64,000 bases of DNA. Source: Megaleporinus macrocephalus. Lineage: Eukaryota > Chordata > Actinopteri > Characiformes > Anostomidae. The position numbers and the translations under genes were made by a program. Positions 33,220 through 43,754 of the stretch are shown one piece after another. Below the pieces are notes generated by a model that was not told where the DNA came from, did no database searches, and saw only the letters and a program-made list of their open reading frames with translations. Within the stretch, counting starts at the first letter, position 1; each line of letters starts with the position of its first letter. The DNA lies in the NCBI GenBank assembly GCA_021613375.1, contig CM038719.1, positions 5,638,890 through 5,702,889 on the forward strand, in the 5' to 3' direction.

Positions 33220-35162
33220 CAATTCTAACCACTATACCACCGCGCTAACCACTACACCACTATACTAACCACTACACCACCATACTAACCACTACACCAC
33301 CATACTAACCACTACACCACTGTCCTAACCACTACACCAACATACTGACCACTACACCACCATACTAACCACTACACCACTATACTAACCACTACACCAC
33401 CATACTAACCACTACACCACCGTACTAACCACTACACCACCACACCACCGTACTGACCACTACACCACCGTACTAACCACTACACCACCGTACTAACCAC
33501 TACACCACCGTACTAACCACTACACCACTATACTAACCACTACACCACCATACTAACCACTACACCACCATACTAACCACTACACCACCGTACTAACCAC
33601 TACACCATCGTACTAACCACTACACCACTGTGCTAACCACTACACCACCATACTAACCACTACACCACCATACTAACCACTACACCACCGTACTAACCAC
33701 TACACCACCACGCTAACCACTACACCACCGTACAGACCACTACACTACCGTACTAAACACTACACCACCGTACTAACCACTACACCACCGTACTAACCAC
33801 TACACCATCGTACTAACCACTACACCACCATACTAGCCACTACACCACCATACTAACCACTACACCACCCCACTAACCACTACACCACCGTACTAACCAC
33901 TACACCACTATACTAACCACTACACCACCATACTAACCACTACACCACCATACTAACCTCTACACCACCGTACTAACCACTACACCACCGTACTAACCAC
34001 TACACCACTATACTAACCACTTACAAGCCACCATACTAACCACTACACCACCATACTAACCACTACACCACCGTACTAACCACTACACCACTATACTAAC
34101 CACTACACCACCGTACAGACCACTACACCACCATACTAACCACTACACCACCGAACAGACCACTACACCACCTTACTGACCACTACACCACCATACTAAC
34201 CACTACACCACCATACTAACCACTACACCACCATACTAACTACTACACCACCGTATTAACCACTACACCATCGTACTAACCACTACACCACCATACTAAC
34301 CACTACACCACTATACCAACCACTACACCACCGTACTAACCACTACACCACCGTACTAACCACTACACCACCATACTAACCACTACACCACCATACTAAC
34401 CGCTACACCACCATACTAACCACTACACCACCGTAGCTAACCACTACACCACCGTACTAACCACTACTACCACCGTACTAACCACTACACCACCATACTA
34501 ACCACTACACCACCGTACTAAACCACTACACCACCATACTAACCACTACACAACCATACTAGCCACTACACCACCATGACTAACCACTACAACCACCCTA
34601 CTAACCACTACACCACCGTACTAACCACTACACCACTATACTAACCACTACACCACCATACTAACCACTACACCACCATACTAACCTCTACACCACCGTA
34701 CTAACCACTACACCACCCTACTAACCACTACACCACCGTACTAACCACTACACCACTATACTAACCACTACACCACCATACTAACCACTACATCACCATA
34801 CTGACCACTACACCACCATACTGACCACTACACCACCGTACTAACCACTACACCACTGTACTAACCACTACACCACCCTACTAACCACTACACCACCGTA
34901 CTAACCACTACACCACTATACTAACCACTACACCACCATACTAACCACTACATCACCATACTGACCACTACACCACCATACTGACCACTACACCACCGTA
35001 CTAACCACTACACCACTGTACTAACCACTACACCACCATACTAACCACTACATCACCATACTGACCACTACACCACCATACTAACCACTACACCACCGTA
35101 CTAACCACTACACCACTGTACTAACCACTACACCACCGTACTAACCACTACACCACTGTGCT
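33220..35162 (-). repeat. 20-bp minisatellite, unit matching the Pol III A-box (minus strand)
   Basis: Unit CATACTAACCACTACACCAC, about 97 copies with single-base variants and a few indels near 34020 and 34430-34600. The minus strand reads GTGGTGTAGTGGTTAGTATG, where TGGTGTAGTGG fits the A-box consensus TRGYNNARNGG. A shorter array of the same unit in the opposite orientation is at 55125-55626. Confidence 0.96.
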
Positions 35163-35229
35163 GCCTACATGTTCCAGATTCTAGAAGATTTCATTGGACT
35201 CTTAATGAAAGTTAGTAGCAGGTTTCCAG

Positions 35230-35780
35230 CAAAGGTGTCAAAAGTATTCACATATAGTATAGATACTAGGGTTTACAAATACTTCTGTAGAAGTTGAAGT
35301 ATCTACTCAAGCTTTTTATTCCAGTAAAATTATAAAAGTATTTCTTTCAAATGCAAAAAGGAAAAAATGCAATTAAGGATAAAAGCCACACTAGCCCACC
35401 TCCTCAAAAACCCCATTCTTCTAAAAGCCATAATGACTATAATGTTATATTAAAATGTTAAAGTTGATAAATTTGGGATGCGCTAGGCTTCCTGTTTCAG
35501 CCGCATATACGCCCATTGAACATGAATGTAGTTTAGTGCAATGTAAATATATTAAAGAAGCATATCTGTTACTACTGAACATTAACATGTGTTTCATGGA
35601 GCAGAAGATATGATGCCTAGTTGTCTATAAATATTGTAATGGAGCAAAAAGTCAAACTTCAAAGACATGTTATCAATAATCTTTACTGGAATGTAAATGT
35701 ACATGAATGAAAACAAGCTGAAATGAAATAGGAATAACGAAACTATGTTTAAAATGTAAGGGGTGGAAGTAAAAAGTCAT
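35230..35780 (+). mobile_element. hAT-like non-autonomous element, copy without repeat expansion
   Basis: Starts CAAAGGTGTCAAAAGTATTC like the complete copy at 46168. It carries one unit where that copy has about 26 (TGTAAGGGGTGGAAGTAAAA). The right end is degraded. Confidence 0.78.
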
Positions 35781-35834
35781 CTGAAAAATAATTAAAATAA
35801 AAAAATTTAAAAATAATTACTTTACTTATTGGCT

Positions 35835-36000
35835 TGAATAACCTCCAGAGTTAAAACTAAAGCATCAACTTTCAGACACCACTGCCATCTTGGCCAAACG
35901 ACTACGTTCAGAGTGACGCAGAAAACCTGGTAACCGTAACTTACTGTAAACTCTCTGTGTTGATAAATGGTTGAAAAGAGCAAAGCTGGCAACCCACATC
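35835..36000 (+). repeat. Dispersed repeat fragment
   Basis: AACCTCCAGAGTTAAAACTA, TTTCAGACACCACTGCCATC and CAAACGACTACGTTCAGAGT. Related words occur near 16383-16450 and 33053. Confidence 0.5.
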
Positions 36001-36109
36001 ACTGATATCACCTCTTACAACAAGTAGGTGTGCTGATGGAGAACGAGGGCTAATATTAGACTTCAGCTCCGACCCCTCCACAAATATACGTGACTCTGAA
36101 ATCCCACCC

Positions 36110-36353
36110 CCGTCTACTTAATGACCCCCCCGTAATGTGTTTTCCCCTGTTTTCTCCACTCAGCCCGAAGCTCAGGTGGTGCCTAGTGACCAGGCAGCAG
36201 GTCAGGCAAATAAAAGGAGCTGAAAGCTGGAGGTTTGTGAGCCACCACCGCTGACCCCAGCACAGCCAGAGGCTCCCAATTAAATGCGGACGTGGTTCAT
36301 CTTACCAGGCCGGACCTCTTCCACGCTCGCGTGTCTTAAGGCTTGAAGCGGTG
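36110..36353 (+). promoter_or_regulatory. g6pc1: g6pc1 promoter and 5'UTR (predicted)
   Basis: A TATA-like AAATAAAAGG at 36208-36217 lies about 140 bp before the start codon, giving an expected start of transcription around 36240 and a short 5'UTR, as in mammalian G6PC1. Individual factor sites cannot be assigned with confidence. Confidence 0.5.
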
Positions 36354-36571
36354 ATGGAAGTTCTCCATGGTTACGGGGTCAGCACCACTCAGTACCTGCA
36401 GCTGCACTACGGCCACGTGCAGGGCTGGTTTGCTTTCGCGTCAGCGGCGGCCGACCTGCGTACCACGTTCCTCGTGTTCTTCCCCATCTGCTTCCACCTG
36501 CGCACTGCGGTGGGGGTGAAGCTGCTGTGGGTGGCTGTGGTGGGAGACTGGATCAACCTGGTACTCAAATG
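36354..36571 (+). CDS. g6pc1: g6pc1 exon 1 (coding part)
   Basis: 218 bp, starting M-E-V-L-H-G-Y-G-V, aligned with human M-N-V-L-H-D-F-G-I. It includes Lys72 and ends in the split Trp codon TG before GTGAGT. Confidence 0.95.
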
Positions 36572-39500
36572 GTGAGTGATGAGCTCTTTCAGCTGTAATT
36601 CAGAACGATTTTGTTAAGTTAAACTTGAGTTAAAGACAAGGTCAATGTTTAGAGTTTAGAATCAACACAGTACTGACGAAGATCTGAGTGCTTAATTCAC
36701 TCACATCCTCAGAAGATACAGCCTTCACCTGGTTTTGACTGAGTTCTCTTTGAATACTTTTTCAATCAGCATATTCATCCACACAGGGAAGGGGGTCCAA
36801 AACACAAAGTGCATTGCAGAATGTTCTTAAACAGATTGCCTGCAACTCCCTATTTCCACAAGAGGGGTCTCCAAATCCCCAAAACTTACATAGTGCTCAA
36901 CACACTGTTACTAAGATACTGTTACTACTGTGTTACTACAAGTAAACTGTAACACTACCTTCACCTACCTGTGTACAGATAAACTGTAACACTACCTTCA
37001 CCTACCTGTGTACAGATAAACTGTAACACTACCTTCACCTACCTGTGTACAGATAAACTGTAACACTACCTTCACCTACCTGTGTACAGATAAACTGCAA
37101 CACTACCTTCACCTACCTGTGTACAGGTAAACTGTAACACTACCTTTACCTATCTGTGTACAGGTAACCTGTAACACTACCTTCACCTACCTGTGTACAG
37201 ATAAACTGTAACACTACCTTCACCTACCTGTGTACAGGTAAACTGTAACACTACCTTCACCTACCTGTGTACAGGTAAATTGTAACACTACCTTCAACTA
37301 CCTGTGTACAGGTAAACTGTAACACTGCCTTCACCTACCTGTGTACAGGTAAACTGTAACACTGCCTTCACCTACCTGTGTACAGGTAAACTGTAACACT
37401 GCCTTCACCTACCTGTGTACAGGTAAACTGTAACACTACCTTCACCTACCTGTGTACAGGTAAACTGTAACACTACCTTCACCTACCTGTGTACAGGTAA
37501 ACTGTAACACTACCTTCACCTACCTGTGTACAGATAAACTGTAACACTACCTTCACCTACCTGTGTACAGATAAACTGTAACACTACCTTCACCTACCTG
37601 TGTACAGGTAAACTGTAACACTACCTTCACCTACCTGTGTACAGGTAAACTGTAACACTACCTTCACCTACCTGTGTACAGGTAAACTGTAACACTACCT
37701 TCACCTACCTGTGTACAGATAAACTGTAACACTACCTTCACCTACCTGTGTACAGATAAACTGTAACACTACCTTCACCTACCTGTGTACAGGTAAACTG
37801 TAACACTACTCTCACCTACCTGTGTACAGATAAACTATAACACTACCTTCACCTACCTGTGTACAGGTAAACTGTAACACTACTCTCACCTACCTGTGTA
37901 CAGATAAACTGTAACACTACCTTCACCTACCTGTGTACAGGTAAATTGTAACACTACCTTCAACTACCTGTGTACAGGTAAACTGTAACACTACCTTCAC
38001 CTACCTGTGTACAGGTAAACTGTAACACTGCCTTCACCTACCTGTGTACAGGTAAACTGTAACACTGCCTTCACCTACCTGTGTACAGGTAAACTGTAAC
38101 ACTACCTTCACCTACCTGTGTACAGGTAAACTGTAACACTGCCTTCACCTACCTGTGTACAGGTAAACTGTAACACTACCTTCACCTACCTGTGTACAGG
38201 TAAACTGTAACACTACCTTCTCCTACCTGTGTACAGGTAAACTGTAACACTACCTTCACCTACCTGTGTACAGGTAAACTGTAACACTACCTTCACCTAC
38301 CTGTGTACAGGTAAACTGTAACGGTCTGTGTTTTTCTCTGGTCAGGGTTTTGTTTGGAGAGCGTCCGTACTGGTGGATTCAGGAGACTCTGTACTACGGG
38401 AACTCCACTGTGCCCAAAATCCAACAGTTCCCCTCCACCTGCGAGACAGGCCCCGGTACGTTTACTCAATAACATCAAATATAATACCCACAACATTCAG
38501 ATACATCACTCAATCTGATTGGTCTATCAACAAAAACTAAAACTAATCCAGCTCCAGTAGAGCTTTAGACTCACACAGTGAGTCACATTATTATGACCAC
38601 CAGCTAATATCCAGAGTAACCACTGTGTGCAGCACAGACATCAGCTAGACAGACTGGGAGACTCAATAAGGTCCTGGTTGGTGGTCACAGGTATCTGGGG
38701 TCATGCTGACTGCAGTGCATCCCACAGCTGCTGGAGGGAGCGTGGAGGAGGATCCATAGAGCCAACACCACCATCCAGGTGGTCCCACAGATGCTCAGCT
38801 GGGTTCCAGTTTGGGGAATTAGGGGTCCAGGGTAATACTTGTTAGTCTTAGTCAGCTCTTCCAACCAATGTGCAATGTTCAACATCAGTACCTGACCTCA
38901 CCAATACTCAATCAAATCCTCACAGCAGTGTTCAACATCAGTACCTGACCTCACCAATACTCAATCAAATCCTCACAGCAGTGTTCAACATCAGTACCTG
39001 ACCTCACTAATACTCAATCAAATCCTCACAGCAGTGTTCAACATCAGTACCTGACCTCACCAATACTCAATCAAATCCTCACAGCAATGTTCCAACATCA
39101 GTACCTGACCTCACTAATACTCAATCAAATCCTCACAGCAGTGTTCAACATTAGTACCTGACCTCACTAATACTCAATCAAATCCTCACAGCAGTGTTCA
39201 ACATTAGTAACTGACCTCACTAATACTCAATCAAGTCCTCACAGCAATGTTTCAACATCTGTACCTGACCTCACTAACACTCAATCAAATCCTCACAGCA
39301 ATGTTCAACATTAGTACCTGACCTCACTAATACTCAATCAAATCTTCATAGCAGTGTTCACCATCAGTAACTGACCTCTCTAATACTCAATCAAATCCAC
39401 AGCAATGTTCAACATCTAGTGTTCCCGGAAGAGCAGAGGCTGCTACTGGTACTGAGAGGCACTAAAAAGCTTTTTGTTTTTGCTTCCCTGAGGGGATGCG

Positions 39501-42500
39501 GTGGGGGGTGAGGGGTCAGTGGAGGGGGGTTAAAGTCTTAATTCGGGGGTCAGACCACTTATACCCACTTGTAATTTGCACCAGGCCTTCATTCTCCTTG
39601 TCACAGTCTCAGCATTGTACTCAGACCTGCTACAGGTCAAGTGATAGGAGCATAACTAAAAGCTCTTTGTTATTGCAGGAAGCCCCTCGGGTCACGCTAT
39701 GGGTGCTGCGGGGGTCTACTACGCCATGGTTACATCTCTGCTGCCTCTTTTACTGAAGGAAGATGGAGACCCTGTTAAAAAGTGGTAAGGAGGGAATTCT
39801 CTGTTCATCTCCACTGCATGTTAGATATGATTTAAGGACGTTAGAGTCCAGCAGATCTCTCTGTTGCTATGTGGTTGCTATGGCATCCAAACTGCTTGCT
39901 ATGTGATTGCTATGTGGTTGCTCTGGACACCTAAATTGTTGCAATGTGGTTGCAATGCCATATTCTAAATGGTTGCTAGGTGGTTGCTATGTGTTCATAC
40001 TGCTTGCTGAGGTGTTGCTAGATGGTTCATGTGGAACCCTTATTTTTGCAAGGTCGTTGTTGTGATATTTTAAATGGTTGCCAGGTGGTTGCTGTGGTGT
40101 TCTAATTGGTTGCTAGGTGGTACCTTTGTGTCTATACTGTTTGCTGAGTTGTGAAATCTGTAAAAATCCCAATGGTTGCTAGTTGGTGGCTAGGTGTCCC
40201 AAGTGATTGCTAGGTTGTGTTTGATGGTTTCTATGTATCAGTAGCGGTTGTTATGGTGTTGTCATGAACTTGCTGGGTGCAACGATTAGATGGCTGCTAT
40301 GGTGGTTCAGGTGTTTACCATGGTGTTGCCATAAGGTTGCTATGGTATGTGTATATGGTTCTGTGAATGGTGGAACGGTTCTGATGGAGAATGTGCTGTA
40401 AAAAGGTCCAGCTGTTCACTTTCTAGGGCTCCATAGAACCAGTGGTTCCCCACAGAACCAGTTACTGAAACATTTTGTACAGGAGCTTTTATAGAACCGT
40501 TTACTGGAACATTTCTATAGAACCATTCATTGAAACGTTCTTTATAGAATCATATACTCAAATAATCTTTATACTGAAATGTTTTCTGTAGAACTATATA
40601 CTGGAACAGCCTATAGATCCTTATACTGAAGCAGTCTCTATAGAAACATATACTGAAATGTTGTCTATAGAACTATTCACTAAACAATTATCTATAGAAA
40701 CATATACTGAAATGGTCTCTATAGAATTATTCACTAAACCATTCTCTATAGAAACACATAATGAAATGTTCTCCATATAACTATTCTCAAAACCATTCTC
40801 TATAGAAACATATACTGAAATGTTCTCTATAGAACTATTCACTAAACCATTCTCTATAGAAACACATACTGAAATGTTCTCTATAGAACTATTCACTAAA
40901 CCATTCTTTATAGAAACATATACTGAAATGTTCTCTATAGAACTATTCACTAAACCATTCTCTATAGAAACATATACTGAAATGTTCTCTATAGAACTAT
41001 TCACTAAACCATTCTCTATAGAAACATATACTGAAATGTTCTCTATAGAACTATTCACTAAACCATTCTCTATAGAAACACATACTGAAATGTTCTCTAT
41101 AGAACTATTCACTAAACCATTCTTTATAGAAACATATACTGAAATGTTCTCTATAGAACTATTCACTAAACCATTCTCTATAGAAACATATACTGAAATG
41201 TTCTCTATAGAACTATTCACTAAACCATTCTCTATAGAAACATATACTGAAATGTTCTCTATAGAACTATTCACTAAACCATTCTCTATAGAAACATATA
41301 CTGAAATGTTCTCTATAGAACTATTCACTAAACCATTCTCTATAGAAACATATACTGAAATGTTCTCTATAGAACTATTCACTAAACCATTCTCCATAGA
41401 AACATATACTGAAATGTTCTCTATAGAACTATTCACTAAACCATTCTCTATAGAAACATATACTGAAATGTTCTCTATAGAACTGTATACTGGAACAGCC
41501 TATAGAACCATATACTGAAGCGGTCTCTATACAACTGTTTACTGAAAAGGTTTTTTTTATAGAACCATATACAGCTGAAGAACCGCTGAGGTTCTTGTTT
41601 AAGGTGCACATTTAGATGTTCTAGAAGTTTAAACAGGAGAGAAGACTAAACTCTAAGCTAAAGGACAAAAAGGAAGAAGTGAACGTGTAAAGAGAGAAAG
41701 GAAATATCCCATCAGCGGTCAGTTATAAACACGTCTGAGCGGGAGATGTTTACATGCTAGAGTGTTTATGTTCTGAATGATTATCTGAAGTGAGCAGAAG
41801 TGTTATAGATGGTAGCCTGAGCGCTGCTGACTCTGTGAACTGTGTCTTGTGCCAGTATTAAATAGTTTTTAAAGATTATAATGTGTGGTAACTCTTGTTT
41901 GCTGCTAGGTGTGTACACGGCTGTATCTGGACACTGTTCTGGACTGTCCAGGTTTCGGTTTGCCTCTCCAGGATCTTCATCGCTGCTCATTTCCCTCACC
42001 AGGTCATTGCTGGTGTAGTTACAGGTAATCACAGTTCATACACAGAGTGGCCACTTTATCAGAAACCCAGTGGTGTTGTGATTAGAAACTTACCAGTGAT
42101 GCTGATAAACTGCGGTGTCAGCTAAATGGAGCTCAGGAAGTTGATTGTGAGTAGAAGCACAAGGTAGGTGTTTCTAATAAAGTGGCGAGTAAGCAGAAAC
42201 ACAAGGTAGGTGTTTCTAATAAAGTGGCCACTTAGTGGAAATACAAAGTAGATGTTTCTAATAAAGTGGACAGTTAGTGGAAGCACAAAGTAGGTGTTTC
42301 TAATAATGTGGCCAGTTAGTGGAAGTACAAGGTAGGTGTTTCTAATAAAGTGGCCAGTTAGTGTAAGTACAAGGTGGGTGTTTCTAATAAAGTGGCCAGT
42401 TAGTGAAAGTATAAGGTAGTTGTTACTAATAAAGTGGCCAGTTAGTGTAAGTACAAGATAGGTATTTCTAATAAAGTGGCCACTTAGTGGAAATACAAAG

Positions 42501-43737
42501 TAGGTGTTTCTAATAAAGTGGACAGTTAGTGGAAGCACAAAGTAGGTGTTTCTAATAAAGTGGTCAGTTAGTGTAAGTACAAGGTATGTGTTTCTAATAA
42601 AGTGGCCAGTTAGTGTAAGTACAAGGTAGGTATTTCTAATAAAGTGGCCAGTTAGTGGACGTATAAGGAAGGTGTTTCTAATAATGTGGCCAGTTACTCT
42701 AAGTACATGGTAGGTGTTTCTAATAAAGTGACCAGTTAGTGAAAGTATAAGGTAGTTGTCTCTAATAAAGTGGCCAGTTAGTGTAAGTACAAGGTAGGTA
42801 TTTCTAATAAAGTGGCCACTTAGTGGAAATACAAAGTAGGTGTTTCTAATAAAGTGGACAGTTAGTGGAAGCACAAAGTAGGTGTTTCTAATAAAGTGGA
42901 CAGTTAGTGGAAGCACAACGTAGGTGTTTCTAATAATGTGGCCGGTTAGTGGAAGTACAAGGTAGGTGTTTCTAATAAAGTGGCCAGTTAGTAGAGGTGC
43001 AAGGTAGGTGTTTCTAATAAAGTGGCCAGTTAGTGTAACTATAGGGTGGGTGTTATTTATAAAGTGGGCAGTAATAATGTGGCCAATTAGTAGAAGAATG
43101 ATGTCAGTGTTTCTACTAAAGTGGCCAGTTATTGTGCAGCTTTTTACAATGCTCTTCTTCCAAACATATTATTCGAAGTCTCTGTGTCTCCGCAGGCATT
43201 GCAGTGGCTAAAGTCTTCAACAGAGCCTCCTGGATCTACAGTGCCACCCTGAGAGGATACGTCCACGCCACTTTCTTTCTGCTCTCGTTTGCTCTGGGCT
43301 TGTACACGTTACTGGACGCCGCCTCAGTTGACCCTCACTGGAGTCTGGTGAAGGCCCAGAAGTGGTGTGTACGTCCTGACTGGGTGCATTTGGACACAAC
43401 CCCCTTCGCTGGCCTGCTACGCAACACAGGGACTTTGTTCGGCCTGGGCTTGAGCCTCCATCTGCCCATGCTGATTGCAACCGAGACAGGCAGTTACAAA
43501 GACAGCGCCACCTACAGACTGTTCTGCGCATTAGCCACTCTGCTACTCCTAAGCCTCCTGGACTCCTTCAGGCCTCCTGTTCACACACAGACTCTCTTCT
43601 ACATCCTGTCTTTCTGTAAAAGTGCTACAGTGCCGCTCACCACTGTGGGCTTTGTGCCGTACTGTGCCACGGTGGCACTAAATGTATATCAGAGAAGGAC
43701 CTGCATTCAGGAAAAGACACTGTGCCCAGCCGGTTAA
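36354..43737 (+). CDS. g6pc1: Glucose-6-phosphatase catalytic subunit 1 (five coding exons)
   Basis: Joined exons 36354-36571, 38346-38455, 39679-39784, 41909-42024 and 43196-43737 encode 363 aa (human 357). The enzyme hydrolyses glucose-6-phosphate in the ER lumen, the last step of gluconeogenesis and glycogen breakdown in liver and kidney. The phosphatase signature is complete: Lys72 and Arg79 (K-W-V-L-F-G-E-R-P), P-S-G-H with His115, and S-R-x5-H with Arg166 and the nucleophile His172; each is four positions before its human counterpart. Multiple hydrophobic segments fit the nine-helix ER fold. N-Y/N-S-T at about 94-98 is a possible glycosylation site, as in human. The human C-terminal dilysine (K-K-S-L) is absent; this protein ends C-P-A-G. 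Every intron from 1 to 4 carries a tandem array except where noted. Confidence 0.97.
36580..36944. other. g6pc1 intron 1, left part
   Basis: Non-repetitive intron sequence; nothing recognised. Confidence 0.6.
36945..38322. repeat. 37-bp minisatellite in g6pc1 intron 1
   Basis: A 37-bp unit, about 37 copies, containing CTTCACCTACCTGTGTACAG directly followed by GTAAACTGTAACACTAC. The ACAG/GTAA junction in most units looks like a 3' splice site fused to a 5' splice site; some copies have ACAGATAA instead. It ends 23 bp before exon 2. Confidence 0.95.
38346..38455 (+). CDS. g6pc1: g6pc1 exon 2
   Basis: 110 bp, the size I recall for human exon 2. Acceptor TGTTTTTCTCTGGTCAG, donor CCCCG followed by GTACGT. 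It carries Arg79 (G-E-R-P-Y-W-W) and C-E-T-G-P. Confidence 0.96.
38560..38860. repeat. Interspersed repeat in g6pc1 intron 2
   Basis: Contains GTCACATTATTATGACCACC, a small palindrome-bearing motif, and CCACAGATGCTCAGCTGGGT, words typical of a dispersed fish repeat. Class not determined. Confidence 0.5.
38870..39416. repeat. 53-bp minisatellite in g6pc1 intron 2
   Basis: About ten copies of a 53-bp unit with GTTCAACATCAGTACCTGAC and TACTCAATCAAATCCTCACA. Confidence 0.93.
39679..39784 (+). CDS. g6pc1: g6pc1 exon 3
   Basis: 106 bp, as in human. Acceptor TTTGTTATTGCAG; donor AAGTG followed by GTAAGG. It starts with G-S-P-S-G-H-A-M-G, holding His115 of the phosphatase signature. Confidence 0.96.
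39850..40340. repeat. Degenerate GTTGCTATG repeat in g6pc1 intron 3
   Basis: Irregular repeats of GGTTGCTATG and GGTTGCTAGG with varied spacers; the complement of the motif at 12240-12375. Confidence 0.65.
40620..41575. repeat. 54-bp minisatellite in g6pc1 intron 3
   Basis: A 54-bp unit with TCTATAGAACTATTCACTAA and ATAGAAACATATACTGAAAT; the core at 40800-41480 is nearly homogeneous. 54 is a multiple of three and the unit lacks stops in one frame on each strand, so both strands are open for over 230 codons; not genes. Confidence 0.95.
41909..42024 (+). CDS. g6pc1: g6pc1 exon 4
   Basis: 116 bp, as in human. Acceptor TTTGCTGCTAG, donor ACAG followed by GTAATC. It encodes [15 protein letters not shown] with Arg166 and nucleophile His172. 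Confidence 0.96.
42130..43135 (+). repeat. 42-bp minisatellite in g6pc1 intron 4
   Basis: Unit GTGTTTCTAATAAAGTGGCC plus AGTTAGTGGAAGTACAAGGTAG-type sequence; about 23 copies. Same family and orientation as 8807-10668 in the amine oxidase gene. Most units hold AATAAA. A 264-codon minus-strand frame through it is an artefact. Confidence 0.94.
43196..43737 (+). CDS. g6pc1: g6pc1 exon 5 (coding part)
   Basis: Acceptor TCTGTGTCTCCGCAG. It encodes residues 182-363, starting G-I-A-V-A-K-V-F and including [13 protein letters not shown] and [10 protein letters not shown], and stops at TAA 43735-43737. The tail after P-Y-C diverges from human and has no dilysine. Confidence 0.96.
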
Positions 43738-43754
43738 CCTATCACAGTCAACAT

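Noticed and set aside
33220..35162. CRISPR-like array
   Set aside because: No unique spacers: the 20-bp unit is contiguous. The host is a vertebrate, and no array in the window has repeat-spacer structure.
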